Source: Vibrio lentus
GTDB lineage: Bacteria > Pseudomonadota > Gammaproteobacteria > Enterobacterales > Vibrionaceae
Assembly (NCBI RefSeq): GCF_002875945.1
Contig: NZ_MCZK01000144.1
Span: 62,184-126,183, forward strand
DNA length: 64,000 nt
Direction of reading: 5' to 3'
Part shown: piece by piece, positions 25,349-33,814 of the stretch
How the letters are laid out: each line of letters begins with the position of its first letter
How positions within the stretch are numbered: the stretch's first letter is position 1
The notes under the pieces: generated by a model
Databases searched by the model: none
What the model was told of the DNA's origin: nothing
Seen by the model: the letters and a program-made list of their open reading frames with translations, nothing else
Position numbers and translations under genes: made by a program

Positions 25349-26188
25349 TCAGATAGATCCACGATATTCGGTTGGGGTTTTTCCTGTTCGGTTTTTAAAT
25401 ACTCGGCAGAAGTAGTTCACATCTTTGAAGCCACAACGGACTGACACTTCATTGAGCTTGAAGTTGTACTTTTTGAGCATGAACTTAGCACGATCGACCC
25501 GCACGCGGGTGATGTATTCTGCCAGCGTCATGTGGCCTTGTTGACGGAACATTCGCGACAAGTGATTGGCTGAAATACTAAAGCGCGAGGCGATACTGTC
25601 TCGGGTGATATGACGGTGGAAATTCTCTTGAATGTAGATACAAATTCCCTGATAGACATCCTGCACTCGGCTGTGGGATTTCTCGACTGGCGCATCCAAC
25701 ATCGTCTTACTGTATTGCAGTAGCGCTTGCAGTAATAACTCGTCCATTGGCTGCTTGTTACTCTCTCTCGCGAGTGAGCTGAGCGCCTCTAGAATGTTAT
25801 CAATCGCAAAACCAGAGCGAGTCTGAATACTGTGCTTTTGAATATCATAGAAGCTCTCCTCGCCTTTGCGTTTGCTCACCAAACTTAAACCCAGCTGGCG
25901 ACGCCCAAATAGCATGCTCAGCACCGAGCAGTCAGTGTCCCAATTGGGTTTATTCCAACAGTTGGGTGGGATGAAAATCGCGTCTCCGGCTTTGGCAATC
26001 ACGTTGGTGATCTTCCGATCATGACTCTCCATTTCATTAATATACTCTCCGTTCAGCACTAGCTCTAAACGTGGAAAGTTCACCTGATAACTGCATGCTG
26101 AAGGCGTATGAAAATCTCCAGCAAACCAGATGTTGTGAAACGGTTCTCGCTCGTTTAACACCGACGAGATTAGGTCATGAAATATCAT
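25349..26188 (-). CDS. AraC-family transcriptional activator
   Basis: About 279 residues from ATG 26188 (a TTG at 26212 would add eight). N-terminal cupin-like sensor domain (PRLELVLNGEYIN, GDAIFIPPNCWNKP), C-terminal double HTH from about 185 (ITRDSIASRFSISANHLSRMFRQ and LNEVSVRCGFKDVNYFCRVFKN, ending GKTPTEYR). It is divergent from the A-B-C PTS gene with ManA downstream, the same arrangement as VC1825-VC1827 in V. cholerae, so it probably activates mannose or related sugar uptake. Confidence 0.88.
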   Translation of the reverse strand: MIFHDLISSVLNEREPFHNIWFAGDFHTPSACSYQVNFPRLELVLNGEYINEMESHDRKITNVIAKAGDAIFIPPNCWNKPNWDTDCSVLSMLFGRRQLGLSLVSKRKGEESFYDIQKHSIQTRSGFAIDNILEALSSLARESNKQPMDELLLQALLQYSKTMLDAPVEKSHSRVQDVYQGICIYIQENFHRHITRDSIASRFSISANHLSRMFRQQGHMTLAEYITRVRVDRAKFMLKKYNFKLNEVSVRCGFKDVNYFCRVFKNRTGKTPTEYRGSI

Positions 26189-26566
26189 TCTTCGAACTCT
26201 TATGGGCAGCAATAAGGCTACGGGAATAGATATACTCCTTAGTGAAACATAGTGCTATTGAGCAAAATCACAATTTGAGATCTAGGTTACAAAAATCCAG
26301 TCGTGGAAATAAATCTCCAGTCACAAATCTGGTATGGCACGTAATTTCTCTAATAACCCAACACGCTACAGCCCTTATAAATAAAAGCTTCATCACCTCA
26401 GAATCGCTGTCAACAGTGACCAAAAAACGCACCACTAACCGATCAAAATCACACTCCATTTAGAACGCATTAATCATCCAGTAAATGCATTTTTTCTTCA
26501 CTACAGAAGGTAAGCCGTAGATTCCAGAATACCCCTAACAAAATAAAAAAAGAGTAGGGGTTCATT
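26189..26566. promoter_or_regulatory. Divergent promoter region of araC-type gene and A-B-C permease
   Basis: Contains two CRP-like sites, ATTGA-N6-TCACA (26257-26272) and ACCGA-N6-TCACA (26438-26453), both with the strong right half CAAAATCACA. Two short overlapping ORFs here (26242-26463) on opposite strands have no ribosome sites and are rejected. Confidence 0.5.
26531..26561 (+). promoter_or_regulatory. Leader hairpin masking the ribosome site of the A-B-C permease
   Basis: ACCCCTA (26531-26537) pairs with TAGGGGT (26555-26561) around a 17-nt A-rich loop. The AGGGG of the right arm is the ribosome site six bases before ATG 26567. Folding would block translation; pairing by an RNA or protein could open it. 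Confidence 0.6.
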
Positions 26567-28471
26567 ATGATCACGACATTGATCAATCAAGATTTGATTA
26601 AGCTTTCGCTTAACGCTGATTCAAAAGAAGACGTATTTAAAGAGCTGATAGACGTGCTTTATGCGCAAGGTCGAATTTCAGACAAAACACAGTTTCTTGC
26701 CGACATTAAGGCGCGTGAAGAGCAAGGTAATACAGGGTTTGAAGAGGGCATCGCCCTACCACACGCAAAAAGCAGTGCGGTGATCAAACCTGCGGTTGTT
26801 ATCGGCGTCCATAGACAGGGCATCGAGTACGGCGCCGATGACGGTCAGCCATCAAAACTGTTCTTCATGATTGCTTCTCCTGATGGCGGCGATAATCACC
26901 ACATCGAAGTATTGGCAGAGCTTTCTTCAAAACTGATTGAAGAAGGTTTTATCGAAAGCTTTATGAATGCTCAATCTGAACAAGAAGCATTGGAACTACT
27001 GCTTACCAAACCAGAACCTTCAGTAACCGAAACCAACATTGAGAAGCAAGGCTTCATCATTGGCGTGACTGGCTGTCCTGCTGGCGTTGCACACACTTAT
27101 TTGGCAGCAGAAGCACTAGAGAAAGGCGCTGCAGCACTTGGCTACGACATCAAGGTCGAAACCAACGGTTCTATTGGTGTTAAGAACAGCCCGACTCAAG
27201 AAGAGATTGAACGCGCAGACGCGATTGTCGTGGCTTGTGACAAGCAGGTCGACATGGCTCGCTTTGCTGGAAAACGTGTCATCTGCACCAACGTAAAAGC
27301 GCCAATCAAAGACGCGCAAGGCTTAATTAAACAAGCACTCAACGCACCTAGCTACCAAGCTGAACAAACACCAACCAATCAATCTGTTGTAGAAAAAGCC
27401 TCACAAGCGCGTTCAGACCTTTATCGTTACTTGATGAATGGCGTATCTCACATGATCCCATTTGTGGTGACAGGCGGTCTTTTGATTGCCCTAGCACTAG
27501 CCATTGGCGGCGAACCAAGTGAATCCGGTATGGCAATTCCTGCTGGCAGCATGTGGAACCAAATATTAGAAGTGGGCGTGGTTGCCTTCACCCTGATGAT
27601 CCCAATATTGGCTGGCTACATTGCTTACGCGATCGCTGACCGTCCTGCCCTAACTCCTGGCTTAATTGGCGGTTGGATTGCTAACAACGGCTCTTTCTAC
27701 GGCGCTGACGCAGGCACAGGCTTCATTGGCGCAATCATCGCCGGTCTATTAGTCGGTTACTTCGTTAAATGGATCACCTCGTTTAACTACCACAAATTCG
27801 TTCAACCACTTGTACCTATCATGATCGCTCCGATCACTGGCTCTCTATTCATCGCGGGTCTGTTCATCTTCGTCATTGGCGCGCCTATCGCGGGGCTAAT
27901 GGATGCTCTGACTGCCCTACTTACTAGCATGAGTACAGGCAATGTGGTTCTGCTTGGCATCGTACTAGGTGGTATGGCCGGATTCGATATGGGTGGCCCG
28001 TTCAACAAAGTAGCGTTCCTATTCTCGGTTGGCATGATTGCTAGCGGTCAAACTCAGTTCATGGGGGCAATGGCATGTGCAATCCCTGTCGCTCCGCTAG
28101 GCATGGCTATCGCGACCAGATTGGGCCGTAAGTTCGACCTGTTTGAATCTTCTGAAATCGAAGCAGGTAAAGCAGCAGGCGCAATGGGCTTAGTAGGTAT
28201 CTCTGAAGGCGCGATTCCTTTCGCGGCTCAAGACCCAATGTCAGTAATCCCTGCCAACGTACTTGGCTCAATGACGGCCGCGGTAATGGCGTTCTCATTT
28301 GGTATCACCAACAGCGTTGCTCACGGTGGTCCGGTTGTTGCTCTGCTAGGCGCAATGAACTACCCAATGCTGGCACTTCTGTGCATGGCATCAGGTGCGG
28401 GTGTGACTGCGGTTACTTGTATCGCGCTTAAAAATCTACGCAAAGCCAAGCTAACGACAGCCGCGGCTTAA
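26567..28471 (+). CDS. PTS mannose/fructose-family permease, domain order IIA-IIB-IIC
   Basis: 634 residues. IIA at about 1-150 (active His66 in IALPHAKSS), IIB at about 162-262 (Cys170 in GVTGCPAGVAHTY), linker, IIC at about 285-625 with GFDMGGPFNKVAFLF and GISEGAIPFAAQDP. Followed by mannose-6-phosphate isomerase, as VC1826-VC1827, where the V. cholerae homologue takes up mannose; I infer mannose here too. The leader hairpin and CRP-like sites suggest control by AraC, catabolite repression and translation. Confidence 0.88.
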   Translation: MITTLINQDLIKLSLNADSKEDVFKELIDVLYAQGRISDKTQFLADIKAREEQGNTGFEEGIALPHAKSSAVIKPAVVIGVHRQGIEYGADDGQPSKLFFMIASPDGGDNHHIEVLAELSSKLIEEGFIESFMNAQSEQEALELLLTKPEPSVTETNIEKQGFIIGVTGCPAGVAHTYLAAEALEKGAAALGYDIKVETNGSIGVKNSPTQEEIERADAIVVACDKQVDMARFAGKRVICTNVKAPIKDAQGLIKQALNAPSYQAEQTPTNQSVVEKASQARSDLYRYLMNGVSHMIPFVVTGGLLIALALAIGGEPSESGMAIPAGSMWNQILEVGVVAFTLMIPILAGYIAYAIADRPALTPGLIGGWIANNGSFYGADAGTGFIGAIIAGLLVGYFVKWITSFNYHKFVQPLVPIMIAPITGSLFIAGLFIFVIGAPIAGLMDALTALLTSMSTGNVVLLGIVLGGMAGFDMGGPFNKVAFLFSVGMIASGQTQFMGAMACAIPVAPLGMAIATRLGRKFDLFESSEIEAGKAAGAMGLVGISEGAIPFAAQDPMSVIPANVLGSMTAAVMAFSFGITNSVAHGGPVVALLGAMNYPMLALLCMASGAGVTAVTCIALKNLRKAKLTTAAA

Positions 28472-28493
28472 GCCATTTCAACTCCAATGGCTT
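28470..28493 (+). other. Intercistronic hairpin between PTS gene and manA
   Basis: AAGCCATT (28470-28477) pairs with AATGGCTT (28486-28493); it overlaps the PTS stop codon and lacks a T-run, so it is more likely a processing or stability element than a terminator. Confidence 0.5.
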
Positions 28494-28564
28494 GAGCCCT
28501 TCGACCCTACTGTTTTTAGTAACTAATACTTTTAGCAACGAATAAGTCGATTACAGCTCAAGCC

Positions 28565-29806
28565 ATGTTTCCCTTCATGGTGATTTCGATGTCTGATTTT
28601 TCTTTAGCGAACGACTCGTTCGTACAACGCTTTTTCTACCCTATGACCAACGTGATTCAAAACTACGCATGGGGTAGCCCTTCTTCGTTCAATCAACTGT
28701 TTGGTATTGATAACCAGTCTGGTGAACCACAAGCGGAGATCTGGATGGGCGCTCACCCGAATGGTTGCTCGATGGTGACTGATAACGGGCAACAGACCAC
28801 CCTTTCGAGCTTGATTTCTAAGAACCTAAACCTGTTTTTAAGCGAGAAGGTGGCGAGTCGTTTTGGCGAACTGCCGTACCTGTTCAAGGTGTTAGCAGCA
28901 GAGAAAGCACTGTCTGTTCAAGTTCACCCAAACAAGCAACAAGCGGAATCTGGCTATGCTCTTGAAGAGCAGCAAGGTATTCCGATGACCGCAGGCAACC
29001 GTAACTACAAGGATGCCAACCACAAGCCCGAACTGGTGTATGCCCTAACCGACTACACCGCAATGAATGGTTTCAGGTCTATCAACGAGATCCTTGAACA
29101 CTTCCACTACCTCGGTATTCCAGAGTTACATTCGATGGTTAACGATCTCGCGGGCGATCAAACTCCCAATGGCTTAGCCTGCTTTTTTGCGAGTCTGTTG
29201 TCTTTAGAAGGTGAACAAAAAGGAATGGCGCTTACCATGTTGATCATGAAGGCCAAACTTTCTGATAAACGTGTATTCCAATTGATTTCAGAACTGGAAG
29301 ATCAATACCCAGGTGATGTCGGCCTGTTTGCGCCGCTACTATTGAATGTGATTACCCTAAAGCCGGGGCAAGCCATGTATCTGGACGCTGAAACACCTCA
29401 TGCTTACATCAAGGGTACAGGCTTAGAAATCATGGCGAACTCCGATAATGTGCTGCGCGCGGGGTTAACGCCTAAGTACATGGACGTAAATGAACTGGTT
29501 TCTTGTACTCGATTTAATGAGAAGCCTGCGGATAGATTACTACTGAGCCCGATCGAGCAAGGTGATGTAATGGAATACCAAATTCCAGTCGAGGACTTTA
29601 AGTTCTCTATCGTGCAAAACTCACATCAAAGAAAGATCACCACTGAGGGGGCAGAGATCCTGCTTCCGCTCGACGAGTCTATGGTGCTCACTCACCAATG
29701 TGGTGAAACCTGCGTAATAGAGAAAGGCCAGTCGGTATTCATTCCGGCTTATGCTGAGAGTTACAAACTGGACTGCGTTGGACGTGTAGCGCGCGCTTAC
29801 AACTAG
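28565..29806 (+). CDS. manA: Mannose-6-phosphate isomerase, class I
   Basis: 413 residues. Cytoplasmic zinc enzyme converting mannose-6-P to fructose-6-P. NVIQNYAWGS at the start of the conserved region, zinc-site segments VQVHPNKQQAESG and HKPELVYAL, and AETPHAYIKGTGLEIMANSDNVLRAGLTPKYMD are class I signatures. The N-terminus is about 25 residues longer than usual; ATG 28577, 28589 or 28643 are alternative starts and no strong ribosome site decides. It follows the A-B-C permease and completes mannose entry to glycolysis. Confidence 0.92.
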   Translation: MFPFMVISMSDFSLANDSFVQRFFYPMTNVIQNYAWGSPSSFNQLFGIDNQSGEPQAEIWMGAHPNGCSMVTDNGQQTTLSSLISKNLNLFLSEKVASRFGELPYLFKVLAAEKALSVQVHPNKQQAESGYALEEQQGIPMTAGNRNYKDANHKPELVYALTDYTAMNGFRSINEILEHFHYLGIPELHSMVNDLAGDQTPNGLACFFASLLSLEGEQKGMALTMLIMKAKLSDKRVFQLISELEDQYPGDVGLFAPLLLNVITLKPGQAMYLDAETPHAYIKGTGLEIMANSDNVLRAGLTPKYMDVNELVSCTRFNEKPADRLLLSPIEQGDVMEYQIPVEDFKFSIVQNSHQRKITTEGAEILLPLDESMVLTHQCGETCVIEKGQSVFIPAYAESYKLDCVGRVARAYN

Positions 29807-29834
29807 CTCCATCACCACTAATCACACACTATCT

Positions 29835-29860
29835 ATGCCCTGCTTATTCAGGGCATTTTT
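29835..29860 (+). terminator. Terminator of manA
   Basis: ATGCCCTG / CAGGGCAT stem, loop CTTATT, T-tail. Confidence 0.9.
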
Positions 29861-29936
29861 GTTTCTGAAGAGGCAAGTCTACGTGTCAAAAACATAAAAA
29901 ATACGTCATCAAATATGACCCAACTCACACCGCATT

Positions 29937-29952
29937 AATGATGCAAATCACA
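29937..29952 (+). promoter_or_regulatory. CRP-like site before the split IIA gene
   Basis: AATGA-TGCAAA-TCACA, with one strong half, about 113 bp before ATG 30065. It shares CAAATCACAC with the sites before the A-B-C permease. Confidence 0.45.
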
Positions 29953-30064
29953 CTTAATTTTGCTGGATACAAATGTACAGTGAAGGGCTTTTATTTGCTA
30001 TTTCGCGAATCGGGTTAATCCATTAATTTTAATTCAAGAACTTCAATAGTGAATGAGTTAATAA

Positions 30065-30505
30065 ATGATCACACAGCTAACTAACGTCAACTTAATTAAT
30101 AACAACCTTCAAGCGAATAATAAAAAAGAACTGTTTGAAGAATTGGCAGGCATGTTATTTGAGAACAACCGAATCAGTAATAAAGAAGCCTTCTTGGCAG
30201 ACATCGAAATTCGTGAATCTCAAAGCATTACCTCGATGGACGGCATCGCTTACCCACACTCAAAAAGCAAGGCTGTCACTGAGCCGGCAATCGCTGTCGG
30301 TGTTAAGCGCGAAGGCATTGAGTATGGCGATGAAGACGGCATTAACCCAACCGTGTTTTTTATGATTGCCTCACCAGACAACGGTGCTGACCATCATATT
30401 TATGTACTACAAGAACTATTTGGAAAATTCAGCGATGAATTTATTCAAGATATCCATAACGCAAAAGACGAACAACAGATCCTTAATATTTTAATTAATT
30501 CATAA
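30065..30505 (+). CDS. PTS fructose-type IIA protein
   Basis: 146 residues, a single IIA domain with active His65 in GIAYPHSKSKA. The DxxGxxYGDEDG and FFMIASPDNGADHH segments parallel the IIA domains of the two fused permeases. It precedes the C-B protein by 13 bp, so together they reconstitute the same A, C, B set found as one chain at 19579. The region around His65 is more divergent (SITSMDGIAYPHSKS versus GNTGFDDGIAIPHAKS). Confidence 0.9.
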   Translation: MITQLTNVNLINNNLQANNKKELFEELAGMLFENNRISNKEAFLADIEIRESQSITSMDGIAYPHSKSKAVTEPAIAVGVKREGIEYGDEDGINPTVFFMIASPDNGADHHIYVLQELFGKFSDEFIQDIHNAKDEQQILNILINS

Positions 30506-30518
30506 GGCGTAGAAAATT

Positions 30519-31952
30519 ATGAGCACCCTAACAACTCAAGCTACGAATACCAGTAGCAATTCTAATAAAACAAATAAAAACAGTAGTAGCGACTTTAAAA
30601 AAATCCTTAGTACCATGAAAGGTCACCTGCTTTTCGGAACCTCACACATGCTACCTTTTATCGTAGCCGGTGGTGTTCTGTTGGCTTTAGCGGTCATGGC
30701 ATCAGGCAAAGGTGCAGTACCAGCAGACGGTTTGCTGGCAGACATCTCTAATATCGGTATCAAAGGCCTTGTTCTTTTCCCAATCATTCTTGGCGGCTTT
30801 ATTGGTTACTCAATTGCAGATAAACCCGCACTAGCACCAGCGATGATCTCTTCTGGCATCATGGCTGACATGGGCGGCGGCTTCCTGGGCTGTATCGTGG
30901 CTGGCTTCATCGCCGGTGGCGTGGTGTTCCAACTTAAGAAGATCCCGCTTTCTGCAAACATGACGGCGCTGGGGGCTTACTTCATCTACCCGCTTCTAGG
31001 CACATTAATCTCTGCAGGTATTGTACTGTGGGGCATCGGTGAGCCAATCAAACTGTTCATGTCTTCAATGAACGAGTTCCTAGCTTCAATGGCTGGCGCA
31101 TCTAAGATGGTTCTGGGCACAATCCTTGGCGGTATGACGGCGTTTGATATGGGCGGCCCTATCAACAAAGTAGCGACCTTATTTGCTCAAACTCAAGTAG
31201 ACACGCAACCTTGGCTAATGGGCGGTGTAGGCATCGCGATTTGTACACCACCTCTAGGTATGGCATTGGCAACCTTCCTATTCAAAAACAAGTTCTCGAA
31301 ACAAGAACAAGAAGCAGGTAAAGCAGCAGCAATCATGGGCTCTATCGGTATCTCGGAAGGTGCTATTCCGTTCGCAGCGAACGACCCAATGCGCGTACTG
31401 CCTTCAATCGTTGCCGGTGGCATCGTGGGCTGTGTGTTCGGCTTCATGACAGACGTTCTACTACACGCCCCATGGGGCGGCCTAATCACTGCGCCAGTAT
31501 CAAGCAACATTCCAATGTATGTAGTGGGTATTGCACTTGGCTCGCTAACCACAGCGGTTATCGTTGGCTTCTGGAAACCAGTCTCGGTTGAAACAGAAGA
31601 AGACATGCTTGAAGCAGCGCCAGTACAAGCTCAAGCGGCTCCTGAAGCAGGTGAAGGCGAATATGACATCGTAGCAGTAACTTGTTGCCCTTCTGGTGTT
31701 GCACACACCTTCATGGCGGCAAAAGCACTAGAGAAAGCAGGCTTAGCAGCAGGCCTTAAGATTAAGGTAGAAACTCAAGGTCAAAACGGTATTAAGAACC
31801 GCATCACTGACCTAGATGTGGCGAATGCGAAACTGGTTATCTTGGCTCACGATATTCAAGTGAAAGATGCTCACCGCTTTGCCAATGCGAACGTGATTGA
31901 GTGTTCAACCAAAGAAGCGATGAAGAAAGCCGCAACACTGATCGTCGCATAA
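30519..31952 (+). CDS. PTS fructose/mannose-family permease IIC-IIB
   Basis: 477 residues. An Asn/Ser-rich N-terminal tail of about 25 residues, IIC at about 35-345 (AFDMGGPINKVATLFAQTQVDTQPW, shown in outline; GISEGAIPFAANDP), an Ala/Gln/Glu-rich linker near 365-380, then IIB with phosphocysteine in VTCCPSGVAHTF. Paralogue of the C-B part of the protein at 19579. Works with the IIA encoded just upstream. Sugar not determined. Ends in a strong terminator. Confidence 0.9.
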   Translation: MSTLTTQATNTSSNSNKTNKNSSSDFKKILSTMKGHLLFGTSHMLPFIVAGGVLLALAVMASGKGAVPADGLLADISNIGIKGLVLFPIILGGFIGYSIADKPALAPAMISSGIMADMGGGFLGCIVAGFIAGGVVFQLKKIPLSANMTALGAYFIYPLLGTLISAGIVLWGIGEPIKLFMSSMNEFLASMAGASKMVLGTILGGMTAFDMGGPINKVATLFAQTQVDTQPWLMGGVGIAICTPPLGMALATFLFKNKFSKQEQEAGKAAAIMGSIGISEGAIPFAANDPMRVLPSIVAGGIVGCVFGFMTDVLLHAPWGGLITAPVSSNIPMYVVGIALGSLTTAVIVGFWKPVSVETEEDMLEAAPVQAQAAPEAGEGEYDIVAVTCCPSGVAHTFMAAKALEKAGLAAGLKIKVETQGQNGIKNRITDLDVANAKLVILAHDIQVKDAHRFANANVIECSTKEAMKKAATLIVA

Positions 31953-31978
31953 CCCAACGTCAAGTTAGCTCCTAACTC

Positions 31979-32009
31979 TAGAGCCCTACCCCCTAAGGGC
32001 TCTATTTTT
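31979..32009 (+). terminator. Terminator after the IIC-IIB gene
   Basis: TAGAGCCCT / AGGGCTCTA 9-bp stem, 8-nt loop, five T. Confidence 0.9.
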
Positions 32010-32027
32010 CTCTTCTCTATGAGCTCG

Positions 32028-32804
32028 TTACATGCTCTTCAGTCCCCACTTCTCAGCGGTTTGCTTGAAGAAACCTTGCGTCTTTTTCAATTCAACCCAG
32101 TGGTTAATGTAGTTAATCCAAACCTGATCATCTTGTGGTAGTAGCATCGCAATTGGAGTTGGTTTACGTGGCTCTTTCACCGGAACTATCGCGAGTTGTT
32201 TAAACTTCTCGACTAAGGTTGCAGCCTCTACGTTTGAAGTCACGGAGACATCGGCGCGGCGAGCTAAAAGCTCTTGGAAATCCCGTGCTGGCGCTTCAAT
32301 CACGATGTGTTGTGCCGATGGAAAGAAGTCCTTCACCATTTTTTCTTGTACTGTGCCGAGCGTGGCAGCAACTTTGATTTCTGCTTTGTCAAAGTCACTC
32401 CAGTAGGAGAACTTCCCTAGGTCTTTCTTTTGCACAACAGGGACGAAAGCCAGATAGAAATAGGGTTGGCTGTACCCCGCGACTTTTGCTCGAGACATGT
32501 TGAGCGATGCGCTGCCAGTCACGTCGTATTTGTTGGCTGTGATGCCATTCACCAAGGTTTTCCAGTCTGTTGCGACGTATTCCACTTTAACGCCTAGGTC
32601 CTTAGCCAACTCAGTCGTGACATCGATATCAAAGCCGCGGTAGCTATTGGTCGCTGGATCCTTCATTGTCATTGGGTTCCAATCCCCAGTTGTACCAACG
32701 CGAAGAACTCCGGCATCGAGTATCTCCTGCAAACGACTTTGTGCATGTGCAATTTGTGTAAAAGCAAGTAAGCACATTCCTAATGCAATTAAGCTTTTCT
32801 TCAT
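32028..32804 (-). CDS. Periplasmic amino-acid-type binding protein, cyclohexadienyl-dehydratase-like
   Basis: 258 residues with a signal peptide cleaved after about residue 21 (TQIAHA). SBP family 3 fold: LRVGTTGDWNPMTMKD, YRGFDIDVTTELAKDLG, VTGSASLNMSRAKVAGYSQPYF. These segments resemble periplasmic cyclohexadienyl/arogenate dehydratase PheC as well as polar amino acid receptors. It is divergent from an ABC permease 103 bp away, so a receptor role is favoured. No ATPase gene is adjacent. Confidence 0.8.
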   Translation of the reverse strand: MKKSLIALGMCLLAFTQIAHAQSRLQEILDAGVLRVGTTGDWNPMTMKDPATNSYRGFDIDVTTELAKDLGVKVEYVATDWKTLVNGITANKYDVTGSASLNMSRAKVAGYSQPYFYLAFVPVVQKKDLGKFSYWSDFDKAEIKVAATLGTVQEKMVKDFFPSAQHIVIEAPARDFQELLARRADVSVTSNVEAATLVEKFKQLAIVPVKEPRKPTPIAMLLPQDDQVWINYINHWVELKKTQGFFKQTAEKWGLKSM

Positions 32805-32907
32805 TTTTTATTCCTTCAAAGAATGCTGATTTCTAAGTGATGAATGTAGATATTCTTCTTAATTATTAACCATTAAACAGATTTGGTTGTTAACATAGCA
32901 ATAACAA

Positions 32908-33669
32908 ATGGAGTTTTTGGGAGTAAATGTGAACTATCGTCACTTATCGCTAGTTTCTCTGCTGTTTCTGACAGGATGTTCAGACTACCAATGGGGATGG
33001 TATGTACTCGACCCGTCGACGGAGCAGGGGCGAACTAACATTCAGTTTTTGATGGCTGGTTTTAGCGAGACTATTCAGGTTTCGTTGCTAAGCATGTTTT
33101 TTGCTATGGCTCTGGGTCTATTGGTCGCCTTTCCAGCGCTTTCTAGTTCTCCAATACTCAGGGGGATTAATCGACTTTACGTAGAGGTGATGCGTTCTAT
33201 CCCTGTGTTGGTATTGCTATTGTGGGTGTATTACGGAATGCCGACATTACTCGATGTCTCTTTGAACCACTTCTGGGCAGGGGTAATCGCATTGACCATT
33301 GCCGAGAGCGCCTTTATGGCAGAAGTGTTCCGTGGGGGGATTCAAGCGATTAATCGTGGCCAACATGAAGCGGCCGAATCCTTGGGATTAACCTATTGGC
33401 AAAAAATGCGATTCGTTATCCTACCGCAGGCATTCCGTCAGATACTGCCGCCCTTGGGCAATCAGTTTGTTTATATCCTCAAGATGAGTTCGCTAGTGAG
33501 TGTGATTGGTTTGAGTGATTTAACAAGGCGAGCAAATGAGCTGGTGGTGAACGAATATTTACCTTTAGAGATCTATACGTTTCTGGTTTTGGAGTACCTT
33601 GTTCTTATTTTGGTCGTATCACAAGCGGTTCGTTGGCTAGAAAAAAGAATTGCGATTCCGAGCCATTAA
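32908..33669 (+). CDS. Polar amino acid ABC transporter permease (HisMQ/GlnP type)
   Basis: 253 residues. ABC inner-membrane permease with the EAA loop EAAESLGLTYWQKMRFVILPQA and MRSIPVLVLLLWVYYGMP, helices from about 48 on. Unusually, residues 10-24 form a short hydrophobic stretch ending in a lipobox-like LTGC (Cys23), then YQWGWYVLDP, before the usual first helix. A GTG at 32929 could be the true start. It pairs with the divergent binding protein; the ATPase must be encoded elsewhere. Confidence 0.85.
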   Translation: MEFLGVNVNYRHLSLVSLLFLTGCSDYQWGWYVLDPSTEQGRTNIQFLMAGFSETIQVSLLSMFFAMALGLLVAFPALSSSPILRGINRLYVEVMRSIPVLVLLLWVYYGMPTLLDVSLNHFWAGVIALTIAESAFMAEVFRGGIQAINRGQHEAAESLGLTYWQKMRFVILPQAFRQILPPLGNQFVYILKMSSLVSVIGLSDLTRRANELVVNEYLPLEIYTFLVLEYLVLILVVSQAVRWLEKRIAIPSH

Positions 33670-33754
33670 ATAGTTCTAACCTTCAAGAGTGTTTAGCTAT
33701 CTCCAACAAAAAAGCCTCGAGCACAGTCCCGAGCTCCTGTTGATACTCCTCCTA

Positions 33755-33790
33755 AGAAAAATCCCCCCTCATCTGAGCGGGGATTTCTTT
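33755..33790. terminator. Bidirectional terminator between the ABC permease and the ugpC-like gene
   Basis: AAATCCCC (33759-33766) pairs with GGGGATTT (33779-33786), with inner CTC/GAG pairs and A/T runs on both sides. Confidence 0.85.
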
Positions 33791-33814
33791 ATTTTGACTC
33801 TTCGACACATCGAC

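Noticed and set aside
26242..26463. Short ORFs on both strands between the AraC and PTS genes
   Set aside because: They overlap each other, have no ribosome sites, and cover regulatory sequence.
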